NCBI RefSeq assembly: GCF_026343115.1
Contig: NZ_JAPEMC010000006.1
Location: forward strand, 62,001 to 126,000
From: Streptomyces sp. NBC_00102
Lineage (GTDB): Bacteria > Actinomycetota > Actinomycetes > Streptomycetales > Streptomycetaceae
Length of the DNA: 64,000 nt
Direction of reading: 5' to 3'
Notes under the pieces: model-generated
The model's database searches: none
Told to the model about the DNA's origin: nothing
The model's input: the letters and a program-made list of their open reading frames with translations, nothing else
Made by a program: the position numbers and the translations under genes
In this document: positions 8,170 through 17,096 of the stretch, piece by piece
How positions within the stretch are numbered: position 1 is the stretch's first letter
Layout of the letters: each line of letters starts with the position of its first letter

Positions 8170-9030
8170 TCACTTGAGGAAGCGGGAGGTCCTGCGGTCG
8201 GCGAGCGGCTTCCCGCCGGTCTGGCAGGTGGGGCAGTACTGGAGCGCGGAGTCGCTGAACGACACTTCGAGCACGGTGTCCCCGCAGACCGGGCAGGGTT
8301 CCCCCGCCCGTCCGTGGACGCGCATGCCGCCGCGTTTCTCGGACTTGAGCTTGCCGGCGGCGACCCCGCTGCTGCGCGCGACGGCTTCCTCCAGGGTGGT
8401 ACGCAGCGCGGTGTAGAGGTGGCTGATGTCCTCGTCGCCGAGGTCGGTGGTGCGCTTGAACGGGGACATCTTCGCGGCGTGCAGGATCTCGTCACTGTAG
8501 GCGTTGCCGATCCCCGCGATCAGCGACTGGTCGCGGAGCGCGCCCTTGATCTGGCGGCGCTCCCCGTCGAGCAGGGCGGCGAACGCGTCCCGGTCGAAGT
8601 CCGGGGCCAGCGGGTCGGGGCCGAGCCGGGCGATGCCGGGGACGTCCATGGGGTCGTGGACCAGGTACACGGCGAGCCGCTTCTTGCTGCCCATCTCGGT
8701 CAGGTCGAATCCGTCGCCGTCGGCGAGGACGGTGCGCAGGGCCAGCGGCCCCTTGCCGGGACCGGGCGGTTTGGCGGGGAAGGACTCCCGCCACTGGAGC
8801 CAGCCGGCCCGGGCCAGATGGGTGACGAGATGGAGCGGGCCCGCGCCGACGTCGAGGAACTTTCCGTGCCGGTCCACCGAGGTGACGATGGTGCCCTCCA
8901 GGACGGTGGGCGGCGGGTCGTACGTCTTGAGCACGTTGACGGAGAGCGGGAGGACGCGGGCGATCTCCCTGCCGACCAGGTGGTCGCCGAGGAAGACCCG
9001 CAGGGCTTCGACTTCCGGCAGCTCGGGCAT
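8170..9030 (-). CDS. Fpg/Nei family DNA glycosylase-lyase
   Basis: A 286-residue base-excision repair enzyme. It begins MPELPEVEALR, giving the catalytic Pro2 and Glu3 of the family. A lysine sits in HGKFLDVGAG, a helix-two-turn-helix region has LIAGIGNAYSDEIL, and the C-terminal zinc finger has four Cys as CPVCG...YCPTCQ at about residues 246-270. These enzymes remove oxidised bases such as 8-oxoguanine or oxidised pyrimidines and nick the strand. The exact subfamily (MutM versus the actinobacterial Nei-type) cannot be fixed by eye. ATG at 9030 is required because Pro2 must follow the initiator Met. Its stop is 43 bp before the LytTR gene. Confidence 0.92.
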   Translation of the reverse strand: MPELPEVEALRVFLGDHLVGREIARVLPLSVNVLKTYDPPPTVLEGTIVTSVDRHGKFLDVGAGPLHLVTHLARAGWLQWRESFPAKPPGPGKGPLALRTVLADGDGFDLTEMGSKKRLAVYLVHDPMDVPGIARLGPDPLAPDFDRDAFAALLDGERRQIKGALRDQSLIAGIGNAYSDEILHAAKMSPFKRTTDLGDEDISHLYTALRTTLEEAVARSSGVAAGKLKSEKRGGMRVHGRAGEPCPVCGDTVLEVSFSDSALQYCPTCQTGGKPLADRRTSRFLK

Positions 9031-9110
9031 GTGTCCAGCCTGCCGCAGGCCCCGGACGGTCGGCCACCGCTGGCGGGGCCGCCGTCCGTACGTCGCACCC
9101 TCGGGGCGGT

Positions 9111-9968
9111 TCAGCCGAGCCGGTAGACGCGGGTCGCCGTCCCGGTGAAGACGGCGGCGCGCTCGTCCTCGGAGAGGCCCGCGGTGAGGGTGCGGGCGGC
9201 CCCGAGGACCTCCTCGTACGGGGCGGCGAGCCGGCACACCGGCCAGTCCGAGCCGAACATCAGCCGTCGCGGTCCGAAGGCGTCGAGCAGGACGTCGGTG
9301 TACGGGCGCAGGTCGTCCACGGTCCAGTGGTGCGGGTCCGCCTCGGTGACGAGGCCGGAGAGTTTGCAGACCGTGTTGGGCAGCGCCGCCAGCGCGCGCA
9401 GGTCGTCGGTCCAGGGCTGGAGGTGTCCCTGGGCGACGGGGGGCTTCCCGGCGTGGTCGAGTACGAAGGTGAGTCCGGGCAGCAGTGCGGCGGCTGCCGT
9501 GGCGGCGGGCAGCTGGTGGGGCCGGACGATCAGGTCGTAGGCGAGTCCGGCGTCGGCGACGGCGGCCAGGCCGCGCTGCACGTCGGGGCGGAGCAGCCAG
9601 TCCGGGTCGCTCTCGCCCTGGACCTGGTGGCGGATGCCGCTCAGGCGGTCGCCGCCGGGCAGCTCCCGGAGTGCGGCGAGGGTGCCGGCGACGTCCGGGG
9701 CGGTGAGGTCGGTCCAGCCGACGACCCCGGCAACGAGGTCGCTGCCGTGGGCGAGGGCGAGGAACTCGGGCGTCTCCTCGGCGACGGAGACGGTCTGCAC
9801 GAGGACGGTGGCGGCCACGCCCGCGGCCCTGGCCACGGGTTCCAGGTCGGCCAGGGTGAAACTGCGCCGGATGGGGGCGAGCTCCTCGCCGGTGATCCAC
9901 TCCTGGTCCCGTACGGAGAGGTCCCAGACGTGGTGGTGGGCGTCGACGATCGTCGCGGGTCCGGTCAT
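9111..9968 (-). CDS. Amidohydrolase (TIM-barrel lactonase-like)
   Basis: A 285-residue protein of the amidohydrolase-2 family. The N-terminal metal-site region IVDAHHHVWD, the middle FVLDHAGKPP and the C-terminal MFGSDWPVC with its catalytic Asp match the sugar-lactone hydrolases such as L-fuconolactonase and L-rhamnono-lactonase. ATG at 9968 is 1 nt after the stop of the aldo/keto reductase gene, so the two are a tight operon. Together they would oxidise a deoxy-aldose to its lactone and open the ring, as in non-phosphorylative L-fucose or L-rhamnose breakdown. The substrate is inferred from the gene pair, not seen directly. Confidence 0.85.
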   Translation of the reverse strand: MTGPATIVDAHHHVWDLSVRDQEWITGEELAPIRRSFTLADLEPVARAAGVAATVLVQTVSVAEETPEFLALAHGSDLVAGVVGWTDLTAPDVAGTLAALRELPGGDRLSGIRHQVQGESDPDWLLRPDVQRGLAAVADAGLAYDLIVRPHQLPAATAAAALLPGLTFVLDHAGKPPVAQGHLQPWTDDLRALAALPNTVCKLSGLVTEADPHHWTVDDLRPYTDVLLDAFGPRRLMFGSDWPVCRLAAPYEEVLGAARTLTAGLSEDERAAVFTGTATRVYRLG

Positions 9969-9969
9969 G

Positions 9970-10980
9970 TCACCGCTCCTCGGAGGCCTGCGACCCGGCG
10001 GGCGCGCCCGGGGCCGGGAGGAGGCCTTCGGCGCGCAGGTCGTCCCAGAGCGCGGCCGGCGGCGGAGTGCGCAGCAGGGCGGCGGCGTCGCGTACCTCGT
10101 CCGGTGAGCGGGTGCCGACCAGCACGGTGGCGACGGCCGGGTGGGCGAGGGAGTGGTGCAGGGCGGCGGCACGCAGGGGGACGCCGTGCGCCTCGGTGAC
10201 GGCCTTCATGCGCAGGGCGCGTTCGAGCAGGTCGGCGGGGGCGGCCGCGTAGTCGTACGGGGCGCCGGGGCGCGGGTCGGCGAGCAAGCCCGAGTTGAAG
10301 ACCCCGCCGACGACGACGCTGCGGCCTCGGGCCTCGGCCTCGGGCAGCAGTTCGTCCAGCGCGCTGCCGTCGAGCAGGGTGTGGCGGCCGGCGCAGAGCA
10401 CGACGTCCACGTCGGTGTCGCGGAGGAAGCGGGTGAGCATGGCGGTCTGGTTCATCCCGGCACCGATCGCGCCGACGACGCCTTCGGCGCGCAGCTGTTC
10501 CAGCGCCGGGTACGCCTCGCCGAAGGCGGCTTCGGCGTGGTCGTCCGGGTCGTGCAGGTAGGCCACGTCGATCCGGTCGAGCCCGAGGCGCAGCAGGCTG
10601 TCCTCGATGGATCTGCGCACTCCGTCCGCGCTGAAGTCCCAGCGTCGGCGGTGCGTCACCGGAACGGCGAACCCGTCGTCGAGCCCGTCCGGAACCGGTG
10701 TCCCGGCGGGCAGCGGGTCGAGGATCCGCCCGACCTTGGTGGAGAGGGTGTACGAGGCGCGGGGCCGCGACCGCAGTGCGTCGCCGAGCCGCCGTTCGGA
10801 GAGGCCGAGGCCGTAGTGCGGGGCGGTGTCGAAGTGGCGGACACCCTCGTCCCACGCGGCGTCCACCGCGAGGGCCGCCTGTCCGGGGTCGACCGCGCTG
10901 AAGAGATTGCCGATGGCCGCTGCCCCGAAGGACAGTTCGGTGACCTCGACCGCGGTACTTCCGAGTGTGGTGCGCCGCAT
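9970..10980 (-). CDS. Aldo/keto reductase, probable L-fucose-type dehydrogenase
   Basis: A 336-residue aldo/keto reductase. The catalytic Asp and Tyr lie in HFDTAPHYGLGLSE, the Lys in LSTKVGR and the His in VAYLHDPDDH, and the barrel ends with LVGTRSPDEVRDAA, which binds NAD(P). The N-terminal LGSTAVEVTELSFGAA is typical of the D-threo-aldose 1-dehydrogenase / L-fucose dehydrogenase subgroup. The downstream lactonase-like gene starts 1 nt after this stop. The pair fits oxidation of L-fucose or a related sugar to the lactone and acid. ATG at 10980. Upstream, no dedicated regulator or transporter is present, so induction is unknown. Confidence 0.87.
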   Translation of the reverse strand: MRRTTLGSTAVEVTELSFGAAAIGNLFSAVDPGQAALAVDAAWDEGVRHFDTAPHYGLGLSERRLGDALRSRPRASYTLSTKVGRILDPLPAGTPVPDGLDDGFAVPVTHRRRWDFSADGVRRSIEDSLLRLGLDRIDVAYLHDPDDHAEAAFGEAYPALEQLRAEGVVGAIGAGMNQTAMLTRFLRDTDVDVVLCAGRHTLLDGSALDELLPEAEARGRSVVVGGVFNSGLLADPRPGAPYDYAAAPADLLERALRMKAVTEAHGVPLRAAALHHSLAHPAVATVLVGTRSPDEVRDAAALLRTPPPAALWDDLRAEGLLPAPGAPAGSQASEER

Positions 10981-11100
10981 TGCCCTGCCGCCCTCGTTGA
11001 ATGATCGCTTTGCCTACAGAGCGAATATTCATCGGATCACTGCGGCAAGTCAACCGGGGTGGCACCCACTTTCCCCCCTCTCACCTCGGAATCAGTCCGA

Positions 11101-12483
11101 TCAATCGGTCACTCCGTCCGGCCGAGTACGCGTAGGGGCCCCGGTGAGTTCCTGGAGCGCGGCCAGCTCGTCCGTCATCGCCGCTCCGAGCAGGTCGAGG
11201 TCGGGCAGCGCCCGGCCGTCGGCGACCAGTCCGACCTGCACCCGCCCGCCGTAGGTGGAGAGCGCCACGGCCAGCGACTGCCCCCGGGCCAGCGGGGCCA
11301 TCGGATAGAGGGAGCGCAACGGGCAGCCGCCCAGCGACAGTTCGGCGCGGGGCAGTGGGACGCTGGTGACCAGGAGGTCGAAGAGCATCCGGGCCGCGTT
11401 CCCGGCGAGCGGAGCGCCGAAGCGGTGGGCCAGCGGCGGCAGCCGGTCGGCCAGTACGGCGACGGCTCCCGCGCCCTTCAGCGGGCCGGCGGCCTTGTTG
11501 CGCTCCATGGCGATGCGTACCGCCCGCAGCCGGCCGCGGGCATCCGGCTCGGAGACCGGGAGACCGAGGAGGTAGGCGGAGAGCCGGTTGCCGTTCTGCG
11601 CGGCCCCGCCGGGGCGTCGGCGCGAGACCGGCACCAGGGCTCTGGGGTCGTCGCCGGGCAGTTCCTCTCCGCGGCCGGTCATCCAGCGCCGCAGCGCCCC
11701 GGCGACGACGGCGAGCAGCACGTCGTTGGCCGTACCGCCCTCGGCCCGGCGGACACGCTGCACGGCCTCGGCGTCCAGGTCCGCGGTGACGAGCCGCCGG
11801 GTGCCACTGGAGCCCGCCGCGAGGGCGCCGGAGCCACCCGGTGCCAGCCGGCTCGCACGCACCACGGAGGCGCCGACACCCAGCGCCCGGCCGACCTCCT
11901 CGAGGCGGCCGAGCGCGAGGCCGGCGACCTCCCGGGGGCCGGGCATCCAGGAGCGCGGCGGGACGGGGGTACGCCGCACGGCCGTCGCACGGCGGGAGGC
12001 TACGGCCGCGATCTCGTCGAAGATGCCCGCGCCGATCGCGACGGCACGCATGCCGTCCGCCAGGGCGTGGTGCAGTTTCACGAGCACGGCGAACGGGCCG
12101 CCGCCGGAGCTGCTCTCCAGCAGGTACATCTCCCAGGGCGGCAGTCCCCGGGCGATCGGGCGTTCCATCAGGTCGCCGGCGAGCGAGGTCGCCGCCGCCA
12201 TGAAGTCACCCGGGGGCAGGACGGCCCGGTGCACGTGACGGCAGACGTCGAAGTCCTTGTCGGTGGACCAGGCCGCACCGCCGAGGGGCAGCAGGACGTC
12301 CCGTACCCGCATCCGGAGCCGGGGGACGGCCACCGCGCGTTCACGGAGCAGTTCCAGCACGTCCTGCCGGGGGCCGCCGGGCACCGGGGAGAAGACGGCG
12401 AGCGCGCCCAGATGCATCGGGTGGGCCTCGGACTCCAGGTGCCAGAAGGCCAGATCGAGTGGGGCGAGCAGTTCGGTACCCAT
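11101..12483 (-). CDS. WS/DGAT-type O-acyltransferase
   Basis: A 460-residue wax-ester synthase / diacylglycerol acyltransferase. The catalytic motif HHxxxDG is present as KLHHALADGMRAV near residue 136, and the second conserved block occurs as TANDVLLAVVAGALRRW. Family members esterify fatty acyl-CoA to alcohols or diacylglycerol and make storage lipid at the membrane or lipid-droplet surface; Streptomyces store triacylglycerol this way. ATG at 12483 is favoured by AGGA 5 nt upstream; an in-frame ATG at 12495 is the alternative. Length agrees with the family. It appears monocistronic. Confidence 0.9.
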   Translation of the reverse strand: MGTELLAPLDLAFWHLESEAHPMHLGALAVFSPVPGGPRQDVLELLRERAVAVPRLRMRVRDVLLPLGGAAWSTDKDFDVCRHVHRAVLPPGDFMAAATSLAGDLMERPIARGLPPWEMYLLESSSGGGPFAVLVKLHHALADGMRAVAIGAGIFDEIAAVASRRATAVRRTPVPPRSWMPGPREVAGLALGRLEEVGRALGVGASVVRASRLAPGGSGALAAGSSGTRRLVTADLDAEAVQRVRRAEGGTANDVLLAVVAGALRRWMTGRGEELPGDDPRALVPVSRRRPGGAAQNGNRLSAYLLGLPVSEPDARGRLRAVRIAMERNKAAGPLKGAGAVAVLADRLPPLAHRFGAPLAGNAARMLFDLLVTSVPLPRAELSLGGCPLRSLYPMAPLARGQSLAVALSTYGGRVQVGLVADGRALPDLDLLGAAMTDELAALQELTGAPTRTRPDGVTD

Positions 12484-12655
12484 GGGGGTCCTCATGTCAT
12501 CGGGGGAAGAGCGAGACCGCCGTACACCCCCAGTCAAATCACGGCGATCAGTTACGGTCAAGGACGGACATGTTACGTTCCGCTACCGCACGGTAGATGG
12601 CGGAATTCGTTCACGGGTCGGCAAAATCCGGCCTGTTGGGGCAGCGGGGCGAGAC

Positions 12656-14857
12656 TCAGGGACGGCGGGACGGACCGGGCCGGCCGGGGCCGCCGGGCTC
12701 CTCCGGATCGTCGGACCCGTCGGACCCGTCCGAGTGCCCGGGAAGCTGGTGGTGCTCCCGGCGCTCGGGGCGGCCCGCCCGCTCGAACCGCTCGGGAATG
12801 AGGAACTCGCCCCAGACGCACTTGCCGCCGCCCCGGGACTCCACCCCCCAGACGTCGGCGAGCCGGTCCACGAGCATCAGCCCGCGTCCCGAGACTCCGG
12901 CGTCCCCCGCGTCACGGCGTCGCGGCAGCGCGCTGGAGCGGTCCTCCACGTCGACCCGCAGCCGCCGCTCGCCTCCCGCGAGGATCCGGATGGTGACGAT
13001 GGCCCCGCCGTCGGTGTGCATCAGGGCGTTGGTGATCAGTTCGTCGGCGGCGAGTTCGATCTCGTCCGCTCGCTCCCTGGCACCCCAGGCGCGTACTGCG
13101 GCTCTGATCATGTGCCGGGCGGAACTCAGCGCCTCGGGGTCGTTCTGGGCGACGTGCTGCCTCAGCCGTCCGCCGGGCTGCGGAGTGGGCGCGGCGTCGC
13201 GATGCAGCAGCAGGACCGCCACGTCGTCCTCGCCGCCGTGTTCGTCGACCGCCTCGCACAGTTGGTCGGCGAGCCGCCGGATGTCCTGCGGGCCGTTGCG
13301 CACCATGTCGGTCAGCAGCCGCATCCCGGCGTCGAAGTCGGTGTCGGGGAGCTCCACCAGACCGTCCGTGTAGAACACCAGCGTCTGCCCGGGGTCGAGT
13401 TCGACGGTGCTCACCGGGTAGTCCAGACGGCCGAACTCGGCGGAGAGCCCGAGCGGGAGGCCGCCCTCGACGAACAGCTTGTGACAACTGCCGTCGGGGT
13501 CCCGGACCAGCGGCTCCATGTGACCGGCCCGGACCATCTGCATCACGCCGGTGGTCAGGTCCACCTCGGCGTAGATGCAGGTGGCGAAGCGGTCGGTGTC
13601 CAGCTCGTGCAGGAAGACGGAGGCGCGGGCCATGACGGTCGCGGGGCTGTGCCCCTCGGCCGCGTAGGCGCGCAGCACGATCCTGAGCTGCCCCATCACG
13701 GCAGCCGCGTGGGTGTCGTGGCCCTGGACGTCCCCGATGACCGCGCCGACCCGGCCGCCGGGGAGCGGGATGACGTCGTACCAGTCGCCGCCGATGTCGC
13801 GCCCCATCCGGGCGGAGCGGTACCGGACGGCGACCTGCGCACCCGGCACCTCCGGGATGCGGCGCGGCAGCATGGCCTGCTGGAGCCCTTCCGCTAGGTC
13901 GTGCTCCTGCTCGTAGAGCATCGCGCGCTGAAGGCTCTGCGCGATCGAACTGCTCAGGGAGACCAGGAGGTTGCGCTCGTCGGCGGCGAACCCCGACCGG
14001 TCGTCGTAGAGCAGGCCGAGCGCGCCGATCGGGCGGGCCTGGGCGATCAGCGGAAGGTAGGCGGCGGAGGTGATTCCGAGGTGGCCGACCTGCGACCAGA
14101 GCTCGGGGTAGGAGGTGGCGAAGTCCTCGGAGGTCTCGATGAACCGCGGGTCCAGCGTCCGCAGGACCTCGCTCATCGGATACTGCTCGTCCACCCGCGT
14201 GTAGCGGGTGCCCGGCACGAACGACCCCTCCGGCCCGTCCGCCACCAGGTGGATGCGCCCAGCCTCCAGAAGCCCCATGACGAGGCTGGTCGCCCCCAGG
14301 TGGGCCAGGCCGCGCGAGTTCTTGAGCACGTCGATGACATCCTGCACGGTTCGGGCATGGGCGAGCGCCGCGGAGGTGGCCTGCACCAGGCTGGTCCGCC
14401 GGCGCCGCTCCTCGTCCAGTTCCTGGCGCGCGGCCGAATCCGCCAGTTCCTGGGAGGCGTCCCGGACGATGCCGAGGATGCGGCGCGGGCGGCCCTCCGC
14501 GTCTCGCCGGATGAAGCCCTGGGTGTGCGTCCAGCGCAGCGAGCCGTCACGGAGCCGGCAGCGGAAGTAGGCACCGTAGCTCTCCCGCCCCGCCTTGAGC
14601 GCCTGCTTGACCATGGCGTCGAGCCGGGCGCCCTCGTCCGCGGGCACCCGCAGGGAGAGGGAGGCGGGCTGGTCGTCGTACTCCTCGGCCCGCAGGTCGA
14701 ACACGTCGAGTGCGGGCTGGTCCATGTGCATGAGGCCGCTGTCAAGATCCCAGTCGAAGCTGCCCATACGGTTCAGGGCGAGGCTGAGATCCGGGAGGGC
14801 GGGCCAGTCTTCCGGGAGTGACAGGGCACCCGCTACCCGATCATCCATGTCGGCCAC
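12656..14857 (-). CDS. PAS-GAF-PP2C phosphatase with fused RsbW-like ATPase
   Basis: A 733-residue cytoplasmic signalling protein. Order of domains: PAS (about 25-140, with GSLRWTHTQGFIRRD), GAF (about 150-310), SpoIIE-type PP2C phosphatase (about 330-545, with metal ligands in GGDWYDVI, GDVQGHD and EDDVAVLLL), and a GHKL ATPase of the anti-sigma RsbW type (about 570-690, with ELAADELITNALMH and SGRGLMLVDRL). The phosphatase would dephosphorylate an anti-sigma-factor antagonist, while the ATPase would phosphorylate it or bind a sigma factor; here both activities are in one chain. The C-terminal tail is Pro/Gly/Ser/Asp-rich and disordered. GTG at 14857 or ATG at 14848. No sigma or antagonist gene is adjacent. 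Confidence 0.92.
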   Translation of the reverse strand: MADMDDRVAGALSLPEDWPALPDLSLALNRMGSFDWDLDSGLMHMDQPALDVFDLRAEEYDDQPASLSLRVPADEGARLDAMVKQALKAGRESYGAYFRCRLRDGSLRWTHTQGFIRRDAEGRPRRILGIVRDASQELADSAARQELDEERRRRTSLVQATSAALAHARTVQDVIDVLKNSRGLAHLGATSLVMGLLEAGRIHLVADGPEGSFVPGTRYTRVDEQYPMSEVLRTLDPRFIETSEDFATSYPELWSQVGHLGITSAAYLPLIAQARPIGALGLLYDDRSGFAADERNLLVSLSSSIAQSLQRAMLYEQEHDLAEGLQQAMLPRRIPEVPGAQVAVRYRSARMGRDIGGDWYDVIPLPGGRVGAVIGDVQGHDTHAAAVMGQLRIVLRAYAAEGHSPATVMARASVFLHELDTDRFATCIYAEVDLTTGVMQMVRAGHMEPLVRDPDGSCHKLFVEGGLPLGLSAEFGRLDYPVSTVELDPGQTLVFYTDGLVELPDTDFDAGMRLLTDMVRNGPQDIRRLADQLCEAVDEHGGEDDVAVLLLHRDAAPTPQPGGRLRQHVAQNDPEALSSARHMIRAAVRAWGARERADEIELAADELITNALMHTDGGAIVTIRILAGGERRLRVDVEDRSSALPRRRDAGDAGVSGRGLMLVDRLADVWGVESRGGGKCVWGEFLIPERFERAGRPERREHHQLPGHSDGSDGSDDPEEPGGPGRPGPSRRP

Positions 14858-14965
14858 TCTGCCACCATTTATCCGATTCTTCGAGCGGTTCGCGAAGCGG
14901 GCCGGGCCCGAGCGTCCCGTGGCGGCCCGCGCGGTTCACTCCGGTTCACTCCAGTTCACGCCGGT

Positions 14966-16186
14966 TCACGCCGTGGACGTATCCAGCCCCGCCGCGTCGG
15001 AGTCGCCGGCGGCATCCTGGGCCGCGGAGTCCGCTCCGCCGGTGAAGTCCGGCAGACCCGCGTCCGCCTCACCGGTGAAATCGGGCAGGTCCGCCGCTCC
15101 CCCGGCATCCCCGGTGAAGTCGGGGATGCCGTCCCCCGCGAAGTCGGGGAGGCCGTCCGGCCCGAAGTCCGGTTCGCCCGTGAAGTCGGGAAGGCCGTCG
15201 GCGGTCCCGTCGCCCGTGAAGTCGGGGAGCCCTTCGGCAGGACCGTCGCCCGTGAAGTCCGGCAGATCCCGGGCCCCCTCGTCCGATTCCGGGGATCCGG
15301 GAGCGGGCACGCCGGAGTCCGCATCCCCGCCGGACTCCTGCGGGGATCCGTCCGAGGCGTCGGGAGCGAAGGGGAAGAAACCGGCGCCCGGGTCCGCCGC
15401 GGGCGGCGCGGCGGGGTTCTTGTCCTCGGCGCTGTAGCCGCTCGGCCGCTCGATCCACGTCCCTTCGACGAGATCGGCGATGACCAGGCTCTCCAGCGCC
15501 CGCGCGCTGGGCTCGATGTCCAGCACCCGGTCGGGCGCGTACCCGGCCCAGCGCTCACCGCGGTCGGCGATCCGCCCGGTGAGGGGTACGGCGGGAGCGA
15601 GCGGGTTGCCGGAGGCGCACCGCACCCGGGGCAGCCCCCGGCTGTCGACCATCACCGCGGTGCCCGACTGGAGCACGGTCTGGAAACTGGTGGGGGCGCC
15701 CGCGGCGAAGCCGTGGTCGGTGACGCGTACGTCGGCCCGCAGCACCACCGGGGTCAGCGCGCGCAGATACCCGGGGATCTGCACCGCCTCGATGCCCGCC
15801 ACCCGCGCGAAGGCCCGGGCCCGGCGGGAGTCCTCGCTCAACAGATCGGCCTGTGCGTCCACATCGCAACCGGGCGTGTCGCGGACGCCGCCGTACAGTC
15901 CTGCCGCGTCGCCGGTGACGACGTGGACGGCCTGAGCCTCGGCAGGGGGGCCGCCCGCCGGAAGCGGCTGCGCGTCCTCGGCCCCCGGGACCACCCCCGC
16001 GGTGGACGCGGTGAAGGGCGCCGGACCGCGGGCGGCGGCCGGCTGGAGCAGCACCTCGTGACCGACGGCCGTCGAGGCGGGACGGGCTGCCCCGTGTCCG
16101 GATGCACCGGAACAGCCCGCCGCGGAGAGGGCCGCCACGGAGACCACGGCGGACAGGGCATACGGAAGTCGTCGGGACGAGCGCAC
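14966..16186 (-). CDS. DUF6777-like lipoprotein with C-terminal PDFTG repeats
   Basis: A 406-residue secreted lipoprotein. The signal peptide ends in a lipobox, ALSAAGC, with the Cys near residue 24. A folded region (about 80-260) contains CDVDAQADLLSED, IPGYLRALTPVVLRADVRVTDHG and TSFQTVLQSGTAVMVD, which resembles the Streptomyces family annotated as DUF6777. The last about 100 residues carry seven copies of [LI]PDF[TA]G separated by short Gly/Asp/Ala spacers. GTG at 16186 has CAGGAGA just upstream. Function unknown; the acidic DFTGDG pattern could bind calcium or span the cell wall. Confidence 0.8.
   Translation of the reverse strand: MRSSRRLPYALSAVVSVAALSAAGCSGASGHGAARPASTAVGHEVLLQPAAARGPAPFTASTAGVVPGAEDAQPLPAGGPPAEAQAVHVVTGDAAGLYGGVRDTPGCDVDAQADLLSEDSRRARAFARVAGIEAVQIPGYLRALTPVVLRADVRVTDHGFAAGAPTSFQTVLQSGTAVMVDSRGLPRVRCASGNPLAPAVPLTGRIADRGERWAGYAPDRVLDIEPSARALESLVIADLVEGTWIERPSGYSAEDKNPAAPPAADPGAGFFPFAPDASDGSPQESGGDADSGVPAPGSPESDEGARDLPDFTGDGPAEGLPDFTGDGTADGLPDFTGEPDFGPDGLPDFAGDGIPDFTGDAGGAADLPDFTGEADAGLPDFTGGADSAAQDAAGDSDAAGLDTSTA
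15041..15266 (-). repeat. In-frame PDFTG repeat tract in the lipoprotein gene
   Basis: Seven copies of a motif encoding [LI]PDF[TA]G, each followed by a variable acidic spacer (DGPAEG, DGTADG, EPDFGPDG, DGIP and so on). Copies are not of constant length, so this is a degenerate protein-level repeat rather than a clean DNA tandem array. Several units read D-F-T-G-D-G, the spacing of calcium loops in FG-GAP/VCBS and dockerin-type repeats. Confidence 0.9.
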
Positions 16187-16284
16187 GGTGCTCTCCTGCC
16201 AGTACGTACGGGGTGGTTGGTTCCCTCATGTCTGACGCACCCGCGCACCGCCCGCAAGCCGGGGTACGCCCGCCCGGCGCAGCC

Positions 16285-16298
16285 TTGAACACATTCAA
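16285..16298. promoter_or_regulatory. Small inverted repeat in a divergent intergenic region
   Basis: TTGAA-CACA-TTCAA lies between the divergent lipoprotein gene (start 16186) and the DUF1990 gene (start 16390). It is the only symmetrical AT-rich element in this 200-bp gap and could be a regulator-binding site or part of a -35 region. No regulator is tied to it, and chance occurrence is possible. Confidence 0.25.
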
Positions 16299-16389
16299 TC
16301 CCGGGACAGCCCTTATGCTCGGCCCCGGGACCATCGCGTCGCGCCCTCCCACCGCTGCCCGACGCGTACGCACCGGAAGGACGGCCCAC

Positions 16390-16896
16390 GTGCACACCTT
16401 CACCTACCCGGAGATCGGCGCCACTCGCGTGGACCCGCTGCCGAGCGGGTACGCCCATCTGCGTCACCGCGCCCGGGTCGGCCGGGGGCGGGCCGCGTTC
16501 GAGGCCGCCGGTGCCGCGGTGACCGAGTGGCGCATGCACCGTACGACGGGGACCCTCGTCGACGCGTCCGCCGACCGTGCGGAGGTGGGCGGGTTCGTCG
16601 AAGTGACCCTGCGCATGGGCCCGTTGCGTTTCACGGCTCCCTGCGAGGTGGTGTGGGCCGAGTACACGCCGACGCGCATCGGTTTCGCGTACGGAACGCT
16701 CGGCGGGCACCCGGAGAGGGGCGAGGAGTCCTTCGTGGTCGAGCTCGCGGACGACGGAACCGTCTGGTTCGCAGTCACGGCGTTCTCCCGGCCCGCGCTC
16801 TGGTACACCCGCCTGGCAGGACCGCTCGTTCCTGTCCTCCAGCGGCTGTACGCGCGGCGGCTGGGGCGGACGCTGCGCCGCATGGCGACAGGCTGA
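16390..16896 (+). CDS. DUF1990 family protein
   Basis: A 168-residue protein matching the DUF1990 family: HTFTYPEIGATR at the start, then RAAFEAAGAAVTEWRMHR, CEVVWAEYTPTRIGFAYGTLGGHPERGEESFVVE and a C-terminal FSRPALWYTRLAGPLVPVLQ. Family members are small cytoplasmic proteins related to the START-like fold and have no established reaction. GTG at 16390 with GGAAGG 9 nt upstream; earlier in-frame starts have no ribosome site and precede the domain. It stands alone, divergent from the lipoprotein gene. Confidence 0.85.
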   Translation: MHTFTYPEIGATRVDPLPSGYAHLRHRARVGRGRAAFEAAGAAVTEWRMHRTTGTLVDASADRAEVGGFVEVTLRMGPLRFTAPCEVVWAEYTPTRIGFAYGTLGGHPERGEESFVVELADDGTVWFAVTAFSRPALWYTRLAGPLVPVLQRLYARRLGRTLRRMATG

Positions 16897-17096
16897 GCCG
16901 GGCGGGTCCGGTACGGGCGCCGCCTCGGTGGAAACACATCTCGGCTTGCCGTGCGCGAAGCCCGACACCGGTGGTCCCACCACCGCTCGGCCGCCACGCA
17001 CAGCCGATCGGGCGTCAGCACCCCGTCCGCGGGGGATTCGGGCCACGGCCGCGTCGGTCACGCGGCGCGGGGCCCGGCTGACCGATACTCACGCCG

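Noticed and set aside
9031..9900. Upstream extension of the DNA glycosylase frame
   Set aside because: Fpg enzymes need Pro directly after the initiator Met, which is at 9030; the extra part is a shadow of the amidohydrolase gene.
11059..12801. Long open frame opposite the WS/DGAT gene
   Set aside because: It is an antisense shadow created by high GC content; the opposite strand has clear catalytic motifs and this frame has none.
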